From the NCBI GenBank assembly GCA_013817065.1, contig JACDDJ010000375.1:1-5283 (forward strand): a DNA stretch of 5,283 bases. Reading direction: 5' to 3'. The notes beneath the pieces were generated by a model. It was not told where the DNA came from and did not search any database. It saw nothing but the letters and a program-made list of their open reading frames with translations. Positions within the stretch are counted from its first letter, which is position 1. Each line of letters opens with the position of its first letter. Source of the stretch: Acidobacteriota bacterium (GTDB taxonomy: Bacteria; Acidobacteriota; Vicinamibacteria; Vicinamibacterales; 2-12-FULL-66-21). The translations under genes were made by a program, and so were the position numbers. Of this stretch, positions 1-5,283 are shown in pieces.

Positions 1-1139
1 TGCAGCACACTGCCCCGACCGGGGAGCGGCGTCAGCTCGGCGTGGCCGCCATGCGGTGCGACCACCTGCCTGGCCAGCCGCAACGCCAGCGCGGGCAGCA
101 GCTCCGACACCGGCATCTGCTCATCGCCTTCGCCGGGAGCCCCGGGATCCGCGACGACACGGACACTGCGCTGCACCACTTCGATCTTCAAGGCTCGTGA
201 CTGCGACACGTCGGCGTGAAGTTCGATCCGCGGACGCGGGATCCCCTCCAGTGCCGAGAGCGTTGCCATGACGGCACCGGTGATCGCCGCAGTTGTTAAA
301 TCTTCGGGCAGCTTCCATACCGCCGCGTTCGGCGTCACGGTGCATTCGAGCTCGAGACCCGAGAACGAGGCGTGCGTCGCGAAGCTGTCCGAGACCCCCT
401 GCACGATGGCGCCAAGCGGCAGCTCGCGCCGGCGGTTGAATGTCGCGAGCATCGACGAAGCCAGCCACGCGGCGCGCGAGGCGTGCGCCTCGATCAAACC
501 AGCGCCCATCTGCTGCGGCAGACCGCCGCCGCCGCGATTGCCGAGAAGGGCCGTGGACGTCAGGATCGTCGACAGATCGGCGGCAATCGCGTGCAGCACC
601 GGCTGCATGAAGGTCCGTTCGGCCGCCGGCGCCGCAATCTCTTCGCCGCGCAAGTTGTCGGCAGCGGCGAGCGCAGTTGCGGCCGCCTCGTCGACGTCGC
701 GCAGCAGGCAGGGCACCGCGTTGAGGCCCGCGGCGCTCGCTGCCGCCAGCCGCTTGCGCCCGGTGATCAACGCGTAGCGGGCACCCTGCTTGCGCACCAT
801 GAGCGGCTGCAGAACACCATGCAGCAGGATCGACCTGGCGAGACCGTCGACGGCATCGGGCGTCGGCAGTTCAGCGCAATCGATCTGCGCGATGGCGAGG
901 AGCCGGATGACCGGCTGCGGGAGTGACTCGAGCTGATCGACATAGTGCGCGTCAGCTCGCATCCGGTAGTGCTGCGGCAACCCTTCACGTTCGGGTGCCG
1001 TGCGGTCATTCAAACGTTGCGCGAGATCGTCAGGGTTGCTCCGAGGAACATTCTTCTGCGAGGCGCGGGGTACGACGACTTCCGGTTCCGGCACGATCTC
1101 GACCCACCAAGGATGAATTGTGTAAAGGACTGTGCGCAC
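1..1139 (-). CDS. ParB N-terminal domain fused to a degenerate histidine-kinase/HATPase module (partial, runs off the left edge)
   Basis: This frame is open from the stop of the upstream gene to the window edge, giving 379 visible residues if it starts at GTG 1137-1139. That start has GAGG about 12 bases upstream; GTG 1092-1094 and ATG 960-962 are alternatives. Residues about 80-165 read as a ParB/Spo0J N-terminal domain: LARSILLHGVLQPLMVR (100-116), GRKRLAAA (127-134, canonical GERRxRA) and AAADNLRG (158-165, canonical ENLQR). No helix-turn-helix follows. From about residue 178 it resembles a histidine-kinase core. HAIAADLSTI (H183) aligns with the HELRTPLTAI H-box, a second helix covers about 215-235, and an ATPase domain follows with DPGAPG (331-336), LARQVVAPHGG (355-365) and PLPGRGSVL (371-379). 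The acidic residue after the histidine is Ala, and the N-box asparagines are replaced by Thr287 and Met291, so classical autokinase activity looks doubtful. It lies about 36 bases after the amidohydrolase in probable operon. The domain calls come from reading motifs; ParB is firmer than the kinase part. Confidence 0.82.
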   Translation of the reverse strand, partial: MRTVLYTIHPWWVEIVPEPEVVVPRASQKNVPRSNPDDLAQRLNDRTAPEREGLPQHYRMRADAHYVDQLESLPQPVIRLLAIAQIDCAELPTPDAVDGLARSILLHGVLQPLMVRKQGARYALITGRKRLAAASAAGLNAVPCLLRDVDEAAATALAAADNLRGEEIAAPAAERTFMQPVLHAIAADLSTILTSTALLGNRGGGGLPQQMGAGLIEAHASRAAWLASSMLATFNRRRELPLGAIVQGVSDSFATHASFSGLELECTVTPNAAVWKLPEDLTTAAITGAVMATLSALEGIPRPRIELHADVSQSRALKIEVVQRSVRVVADPGAPGEGDEQMPVSELLPALALRLARQVVAPHGGHAELTPLPGRGSVL

Positions 1140-1175
1140 CCGCGGCGCGCACCTCGATTTTACACCAGCCCGATC

Positions 1176-4100
1176 TTATCGCTCCCACCAGAACGGCAAA
1201 CGCTTCCGTCCGCTATCGCCGGTCTCGTGCAGCGTCTTCGCATCGAGCACGCGTCCATTGAGCACGATCAGGTTCACCGACTCTGAATGGCGGATGTCCT
1301 GCAGCGGATTGCGATCGAGGACGACGAGGTCGGCGAGCTTGCCCTTCTCGATCGAACCGATATCGCCATCCATGCCGAGATAGCGGGCGCCGTCGATCGT
1401 TCCCGCGCGCAGCGCCTCCATGTTCGACATGCCACCCTGCTGCAGCATCCACAGCTCCCAGTGCGCCCCGATCCCCTGGATCTGCCCGTGCGCACCGACC
1501 TGCACCATGCCGCCGGCGTCGATGATCTGCTTGGCACCCCTGGCGATGAGGAAGTGATTGAAGTCGTCCATCGGCGCCATCAATCGCCGGCGCGAGCGCG
1601 CGTCGATCTGTTCGCGCGGCGTGAAGCGGAGGAGCTGCTCGTTCTCCCACACGTTGGTGTTCTGGTACCAGTAGTACTCGCCGGAGAGTCCGCCGTAGCC
1701 GACGATCGCGGTCGGCGTGTAGCCGGACTTGCTCTTCGCGAACAGCTCGATGGTGTCCTTGTAGATGCGCGGGACTGGCAGCGAGTGCTCCACGCCGGTG
1801 TGTCCATCGAGCACGTGGGTCTGATTCATGTAGAGCAGCGACCCGCCTTCCGGCACGTTCAGCATCTCGAGCTCGCGCGCGGCTTTGACCAGCATCTGCC
1901 GCGAATCGCGCCGCTGCTGGTTGTAGCTCTTGATCGAGATCGCGCCGGCCGCCTTCTGCCGCCGCATGTGCGACAGTGCGTCCTCGTAGGTTTCGACAAC
2001 GGCTTTGAACGGCGTCTCCGCCCCGTAGAGGATCGTCCCGGTCGAGAACAGGCGCGGACCGAGCTTCGCCCCCGAGCGGACCATCTCGGCATTCGTGAAC
2101 ACGGTAGCCGTGTCGTTGGACGGGTCATGCGAGGTCGTCACGCCGAAGGCGACGTTGGCGGCGAGCGGCCAGCTCGATTGCGCCAGGAGTCCGCTCGACT
2201 CGCCACCGACATGCGCGTGGACGTCGATCAGCCCGGGCATGATGGTCTTGCCCTTCACATCGACGCGACGAGCGCCGGACGGCACTGAGACCGACGAGGA
2301 TGGACCGACCGCGGTGATCCGGTTGCCCTCGATGACGATGGTGCCGCTCTCGATCACGCCCGGTGTGCCCTGGATCGCCCCGGGTTTCAGGCCCGCCATG
2401 GTGATCACGCGCGCGCCGACCAGCGCCACGGTGCCGGACGGCTTGTCGCCGTCCACCGTGAAGCTGATGTTGACCCCCTTCGCCTCAGGCTCGTCCGGCT
2501 TCTCCTGTCCCCCTTCGACGAATGTGAACGTCCGCGAAAGGTCGCGTGAGAACAGTTCGGGACCCAGCGTCCAGTACACCTTGCGACTGTCGCCAGACCA
2601 GTGCAGGTAGAACCCGGCGTCGCGCGACACTCTCTGCACCGGATACGCGCTCGTCGTCGGACCGATCTCGATTGGACGGCCGGTGCGCGGGAACGGTGCA
2701 ACGAAGGTCTTGAAGCGTTCCTCGAACGCGATCCACTCGCCGTTGGGTGACACCGCGAACTCGGTCGCATTGGGACTGCGAACGTGCTCGATCTCGTCGC
2801 GACCAGGCAGCGGCGAGGCACTCGTCGGCACGGTGGTGCTCAACAAGGCAAAGGCGTTGTTTCGGAAATCACGGAAGTAGAGGCGAGTTCCGGTGTGATC
2901 GAACTCCGCACCCCCGCCCCCGTCCCGAGCCATCAGCGCCGGTCCACCGGCAGTCGGGATGACGTAGATGCCAGCGTTGTCACCGTAAAGCGGACTGCGC
3001 GCGTTGTCTGCGCCGGCGTGACGGTAGACGATCTTCTGTCCATCCGGCGAGAACGCCGGCTCGACGTAGTGGCCCGGAGTCGTGACGACGTCGCGTCCGC
3101 CGGAGCCGTCCGGCTTGATGACGCGCACTCGTCCGTGATTCTCATCGCTCCACGTCACGTAGACGATCGACTGGCCGTCGCGAGAGAACGACGGGTAGAA
3201 CTCGAAAGCATCATCATTCAGTGCTCGTGGGGCCCCACCCCCACTCGCTGGCGCTGCGCTGCTTGCGCCGCTCGCTGCTCGCGCCGGCTCAGGGCTGCTC
3301 GTCAGTCGCTTCGGTTCGCCATTCGGCAGCGCACGGGTGTACAGCTTGCCGAGCGCGCTGTAGACCACCATCTTGCCGTCGGGCGAGACCCGCACGTCGC
3401 GCAGCATCTTGACCGGGAACTTGTCGGGATGAACGTTCTGCTTGAAGCGCACCGCCTCCTGGATGGTGTGCTCGACTCGCGCAGTGAACGGAATCTGCGA
3501 GCCCTTGCCGGATGCGACATCGACCCGCCAGATCTTGCCTTCCCCCCAGATCACCATCGACTTGCCGTCTGGCGTCCAGGCGTACTGCGGATAGAGTCCG
3601 TGGACGGCCCACGCCTCCTGGAGATCCTTATCCACGTTGCCGAACAGCTCGCGGTCCCGCCCCGACTCGATGTCCCGGAGATAGAGGAAGCTCTTCGTCC
3701 TCACCCGCCGCAGGTACGCCATCGTCTTACCGTCGGGTGAAACCTGCGGCGTGACAGAGCCGCCCTGCACGCTGATCGCGCGGCGCTCCTGTCCGGTGGT
3801 CAGGTCGCGGCGCATCACCGCGTAGATGGTCCCGTTGGGATCCTTGTTGTATTCGAAGTTGACGCCGGGGGTGACGTCTTTGCTGTAGAACAGGTAGCGG
3901 CCGTCGGGAGAGATGTCGGGCTCGCCGTTGTCCTTCTGCGAGCCGACGCGCTCGGTTACCTGCAGGCCGTCCGACGGTCCGGAGGAGTGATACATCCAGA
4001 TCTCGCCGGCGCCGAGCGAACGCTGCGCGACGAAGTGGCGGCGTGCGTAAAGGTATTCGCCGTCAGGCGACCACGTCGGGCTATTGATGAACCAGCGTTT

Positions 4101-4499
4101 CTCGCGCGAGATTTGCTTCGCGTTCTTCCCGTCCACATCCATCGTCCAGATGTTCCAGAGGCCGTCGCGATCGGACGAAAAGGCGATCCGCTTGCCGTCG
4201 GGACTGAAACGCGGCTGCATGTCGAACACCGCTCCGCCGGCGATGCGCGTCGCCGGCGACGAACCGCTTCCGCCGATCGGCATCGTGTAGATGTCGCCGA
4301 GCAGATCGAAGGCGATGCGCGTGCCGTCGGGGCTGACGTCGAGATTCATCCACGTGCCTTCGGACGTGTCGAAGGCGAGCTTGCTGGTGGGGCCATAGTC
4401 CGCCGCGATGTCCCACTTGTCAGCAGGCTTCTGCTGCGCATGTGCCGGCACCAACAGCAGGAGGAGACCGAGGGCGAACGGCGCGCGTGAACGGATCAT
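1176..4499 (-). CDS. Exported TolB-type beta-propeller amidohydrolase
   Basis: The 1107-residue product starts with a signal peptide (basic MIRSR, leucine core, AHA cleavage motif near residue 21), so the mature protein should act in the periplasm or outside the cell. Residues about 50-690 hold at least ten PD40/TolB blade motifs (SPDGxxIAF type, for example SPDGKRIAFSSDRDG and SPDGQKIVYRHAG). An Ala/Ser/Gly-rich linker at about 403-425 probably separates two propellers. Residues about 695-1090 form a metal-dependent amidohydrolase domain: PGLIDVHAH with HxH ligands at 761/763, Lys857 in SIKSYNQ, HTGVEH (900-905), GAHGQIQGIGAHW (His1004, His1013), and the family C-terminus IEKGKLADLVVLDRNPL. 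The canonical late GTDxG aspartate motif is not recognisable. The substrate cannot be read from sequence; relatives include peptidase- and imidazolonepropionase-like hydrolases. The ATG is chosen because the signal peptide begins there, with AGGAG 11 bases upstream. The length is usual for this two-part architecture. Confidence 0.95.
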   Translation of the reverse strand: MIRSRAPFALGLLLLLVPAHAQQKPADKWDIAADYGPTSKLAFDTSEGTWMNLDVSPDGTRIAFDLLGDIYTMPIGGSGSSPATRIAGGAVFDMQPRFSPDGKRIAFSSDRDGLWNIWTMDVDGKNAKQISREKRWFINSPTWSPDGEYLYARRHFVAQRSLGAGEIWMYHSSGPSDGLQVTERVGSQKDNGEPDISPDGRYLFYSKDVTPGVNFEYNKDPNGTIYAVMRRDLTTGQERRAISVQGGSVTPQVSPDGKTMAYLRRVRTKSFLYLRDIESGRDRELFGNVDKDLQEAWAVHGLYPQYAWTPDGKSMVIWGEGKIWRVDVASGKGSQIPFTARVEHTIQEAVRFKQNVHPDKFPVKMLRDVRVSPDGKMVVYSALGKLYTRALPNGEPKRLTSSPEPARAASGASSAAPASGGGAPRALNDDAFEFYPSFSRDGQSIVYVTWSDENHGRVRVIKPDGSGGRDVVTTPGHYVEPAFSPDGQKIVYRHAGADNARSPLYGDNAGIYVIPTAGGPALMARDGGGGAEFDHTGTRLYFRDFRNNAFALLSTTVPTSASPLPGRDEIEHVRSPNATEFAVSPNGEWIAFEERFKTFVAPFPRTGRPIEIGPTTSAYPVQRVSRDAGFYLHWSGDSRKVYWTLGPELFSRDLSRTFTFVEGGQEKPDEPEAKGVNISFTVDGDKPSGTVALVGARVITMAGLKPGAIQGTPGVIESGTIVIEGNRITAVGPSSSVSVPSGARRVDVKGKTIMPGLIDVHAHVGGESSGLLAQSSWPLAANVAFGVTTSHDPSNDTATVFTNAEMVRSGAKLGPRLFSTGTILYGAETPFKAVVETYEDALSHMRRQKAAGAISIKSYNQQRRDSRQMLVKAARELEMLNVPEGGSLLYMNQTHVLDGHTGVEHSLPVPRIYKDTIELFAKSKSGYTPTAIVGYGGLSGEYYWYQNTNVWENEQLLRFTPREQIDARSRRRLMAPMDDFNHFLIARGAKQIIDAGGMVQVGAHGQIQGIGAHWELWMLQQGGMSNMEALRAGTIDGARYLGMDGDIGSIEKGKLADLVVLDRNPLQDIRHSESVNLIVLNGRVLDAKTLHETGDSGRKRLPFWWER

Positions 4500-4516
4500 C
4501 GTGATGCTTTCTCCTT
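4500..4516 (-). promoter_or_regulatory. Ribosome-binding site of the amidohydrolase, overlapping an upstream stop codon
   Basis: Read on the minus strand, TAAGGAGAAAGCATCACG precedes the ATG at 4499. AGGAG lies 11 bases from the start, which is long but usable. The TAA at its left end (4517-4515) is also the stop codon of the upstream glycosylase-like fragment, in the same frame as the amidohydrolase. If that fragment is translated, its termination would deliver ribosomes next to this start. Confidence 0.6.
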
Positions 4517-4712
4517 ACGGTTGTCGACGGCTGCGGCGACTTGCCTGGCGCGCCCGGAGCGTTGGCGAAGGCGTGGCTTTCACCGGTTCGTTCTCCAGGC
4601 TTCGCCACAGGTACCAGCTCGCGACGGAGCGATACGGTTTCCAGGCTTCGCCCAGCACCGGGTCCTGCCGCATCAAGGCGCGGCGGGCCGCGCGATAGTC
4701 GGGAACTGTCAC
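4515..4712 (-). pseudogene. Remnant of an AlkA-type DNA-3-methyladenine glycosylase (C-terminal piece only)
   Basis: In this frame VPDYRAARRALMR (from 4706) followed by WKPYRSVASWYLWRSLE (4643-4593) matches the signature end of bacterial AlkA-type HhH-GPD glycosylases, typically PVDDYGVRKGF ... EPWRPYRSVASWYLWR. These enzymes remove alkylated bases in base-excision repair and are usually about 200-300 residues long. Only about 45 recognisable residues remain. The catalytic aspartate, the helix-hairpin-helix and the whole N-terminal part are absent, and the spacer between the two conserved blocks looks shortened. The frame stays open up to 4880, but its first ATG (4880) falls inside the long hairpin and the intervening residues resemble nothing I recognise. 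It ends at TAA 4517-4515 in the amidohydrolase ribosome-binding site. It is most likely a decaying fragment left after loss or replacement of the upstream part. A short expressed peptide starting at GTG 4712 cannot be excluded. Confidence 0.55.
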
Positions 4713-4834
4713 GCGCCGATCATAATCAAAGCCGAGTGGCTGCGCGTGAGCAGCGGCGATTTGCGTAGTGATTGAGACGTTTGCGGGGGCGAGAGGTGGG
4801 TCGAGGCCGGCGGTGTGCTGCCTCGTTGTGAGAA

Positions 4835-4900
4835 CGGTCCGGAAAGCCGGGGGCTCAGAAGGCCCGTGTGGACCTTCCAACCCCTGGGCTCTCCGGACTG
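4835..4900 (-). terminator. Long imperfect hairpin just after the KGG gene, probable transcription terminator or 3' RNA stem
   Basis: Arms 4837-4865 and 4870-4898 are inverted copies with 22 of 29 Watson-Crick positions and a 4-base loop (4866-4869); a G.U (4836/4899) and a C-G pair (4835/4900) extend the stem. In minus-strand RNA four of the seven remaining positions become G.U pairs, leaving three mismatches. In plus-strand RNA only one does. The hairpin begins 3 bases after the KGG stop codon (4906-4904). On the minus strand the bases after it are only TTCTCAC, a weak U tract. On the plus side GTTTTAG follows, but that direction pairs worse. The stem is longer than a typical intrinsic terminator, so a REP-like palindrome is an alternative. 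Confidence 0.55.
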
Positions 4901-4903
4901 GTT

Positions 4904-5200
4904 TTAGCGCTCGGAGCTGTCGCGTTCGGTTCCGCCGATGTTGCTGGTGCGATCCTCTGACTCGCGATTCTGCGCGTTTTCATCGGACGCTGTGCTCCGG
5001 CTGTTATCAGATTCACCCGACTGTATCTCGCGGCGTCGCTGGTGACTCGCGATTCCACCCTTACGGCCGGCGTCGCGTGCTTCTTCGCTCGTCCATTCGT
5101 GAGCCGTGCCCTTCTGGTGCGCAGCCTTGCCGCCCTTGCTGGCGATCTCACGCTGCTTAGCCCGATCCATCGAAGCGAACCCACGATCTTCCTTTGCCAC
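4904..5200 (-). CDS. KGG-repeat stress-induced protein (YciG/con-10-like)
   Basis: This is a small hydrophilic cytoplasmic protein of 98 residues. It carries two copies of the KGG motif typical of this family: RGFASMDRAKQREIASKGG (6-24) followed by KAAHQKGTAHEWT, then EEARDAGRKGGIASHQ (39-54). Family members include E. coli YciG and fungal con-10, which are linked to general stress or conidiation; their molecular role is not known. The start is set at GTG 5200 rather than the longer ATG at 5233, because GGAGGAGGAACAC directly precedes this GTG and homology begins just after it, whereas the longer form adds 11 unrelated residues. Residues about 57-98 are a Ser/Glu/Asp/Asn/Arg-rich, hydrophobic-poor tail, probably disordered and not part of the usual family core (YciG is about 60 residues). 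It is flanked by a leader hairpin and a long 3' hairpin. It is probably monocistronic. Confidence 0.88.
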   Translation of the reverse strand: MAKEDRGFASMDRAKQREIASKGGKAAHQKGTAHEWTSEEARDAGRKGGIASHQRRREIQSGESDNSRSTASDENAQNRESEDRTSNIGGTERDSSER

Positions 5201-5215
5201 GTGTTCCTCCTCCCG
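5201..5215 (-). promoter_or_regulatory. Strong ribosome-binding site of the KGG gene, decides the GTG start
   Basis: The minus strand reads CGGGAGGAGGAACAC immediately before GTG 5200-5198. GGAGG is 5 bases from the GTG, near-ideal spacing. The alternative ATG at 5233 lies upstream of this site, inside the region of the leader hairpin, so the GTG is much the better start. Confidence 0.8.
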
Positions 5216-5233
5216 TGCTCGTCGAACCTTCAT

Positions 5234-5258
5234 CTCTCCACAGCAACTCTGCGGAGAG
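5234..5258 (-). repeat. Leader hairpin upstream of the KGG gene (10-bp stem, 5-base loop)
   Basis: On the minus strand CTCTCCGCAG (5258-5249), loop AGTTG, then CTGTGGAGAG (5243-5234). Nine positions are Watson-Crick and the tenth (5252/5240) is G.U in minus-strand RNA but an A-C mismatch in plus-strand RNA. It ends about 19 bases before the GGAGG site and has no U-run after it, so it looks like a 5' untranslated-region stem rather than an intrinsic terminator. A DNA-level operator for a dimeric regulator is also possible. Confidence 0.5.
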
Positions 5259-5283
5259 GAATCTTCGAGCCCAAGTAGTGCAA

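Larger units (their letters stand above)
4500..4903. other. About 400-base stretch without an intact gene
   Basis: Between the KGG gene and the amidohydrolase I see only the long hairpin next to the KGG stop, the glycosylase-like remnant, and the amidohydrolase ribosome-binding site. The part at about 4713-4834 shows no recognisable protein, RNA gene or repeat. A promoter for the amidohydrolase must lie here if it is not read from the KGG transcript, but I could not find a convincing paired -35/-10. Confidence 0.6.

Noticed and set aside
268..926. Two overlapping plus-strand open frames (268-777 and 372-926)
   Set aside because: The minus strand through this region is stop-free to the window edge and carries the ParB and kinase-like motifs, so these are shadows.
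1157..1162. TAAAAT on the minus strand between the amidohydrolase and the ParB gene as a -10 box
   Set aside because: It matches a -10 hexamer fairly well, but no -35 element is found at 16-18 bases and the transcript would start only about 10 bases before the GTG. One hexamer is not enough.
1287..2288. Long plus-strand open frame (333 codons) antisense to the amidohydrolase
   Set aside because: It mirrors the GC-rich coding pattern of the opposite strand, where domains and motifs are unmistakable. Its translation is Arg/Asp/Val-rich with no recognisable motif.
3225..3290. GC-rich low-complexity stretch, considered as a repeat element
   Set aside because: It is in frame and encodes the Ala/Ser/Gly linker between the two propeller blocks, so protein composition explains it.
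2784..3740. Plus-strand open frame of 318 codons antisense to the propeller region
   Set aside because: It is a shadow of the conserved SPDG repeats on the minus strand, with no domain signature and no convincing start.
4726..4731. TATGAT on the minus strand as a -10 for the amidohydrolase
   Set aside because: It matches five of six consensus positions, but the sequence 17 bases upstream (ACGCGC) is nothing like a -35 and there is no proper extended -10.
4768..5160. Plus-strand open frame of 130 codons over the KGG gene
   Set aside because: It is antisense to the clear KGG repeats and runs through the long hairpin; its translation has no recognisable features.

Overview
The window is GC-rich bacterial DNA. 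All supportable genes lie on the minus strand, so they are transcribed from right to left. The large secreted TolB-propeller/amidohydrolase protein is a type very abundant in Acidobacteriota and, to a lesser extent, Gemmatimonadota. With the high GC this suggests a soil acidobacterium of the Vicinamibacteria kind. That assignment is inference; there is no rRNA or phylogenetic marker in the window.

Layout in transcription order (right to left). (1) Positions 5200-4904 encode a small KGG-repeat (YciG/con-10-like) stress protein. It starts at GTG behind a strong GGAGG site. A 10-bp hairpin (5234-5258) lies in its probable leader, and a long imperfect hairpin (4835-4900) directly follows its stop codon. 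Both hairpins pair better as minus-strand RNA than as plus-strand RNA. (2) Positions 4903-4500, about 400 bases, hold no intact gene. They carry the 3' hairpin and what looks like the orphaned C-terminal piece of an AlkA-type DNA-3-methyladenine glycosylase, whose stop codon sits inside the ribosome-binding site of the next gene. (3) Positions 4499-1176 encode a 1107-residue exported protein: signal peptide, two blocks of TolB/PD40 beta-propeller repeats, then a metal-dependent amidohydrolase domain. (4) From about 1139 leftwards and off the window edge runs a reading frame with no stop. It joins a ParB/Spo0J-type N-terminal domain directly to a degenerate histidine-kinase core (HisKA-like helices plus HATPase_c).

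The amidohydrolase and the ParB-kinase gene are separated by only about 36 bases with no terminator between them, so they are probably co-transcribed. The amidohydrolase is an envelope or periplasmic enzyme. The ParB-pseudokinase is cytoplasmic, and no functional link is evident beyond the shared transcript. The ParB domain with altered CTP-pocket motifs, no helix-turn-helix after it, and a kinase-like module lacking the key N-box asparagines is the most unusual thing here. It is the best candidate for an undescribed regulatory or partition-related system.
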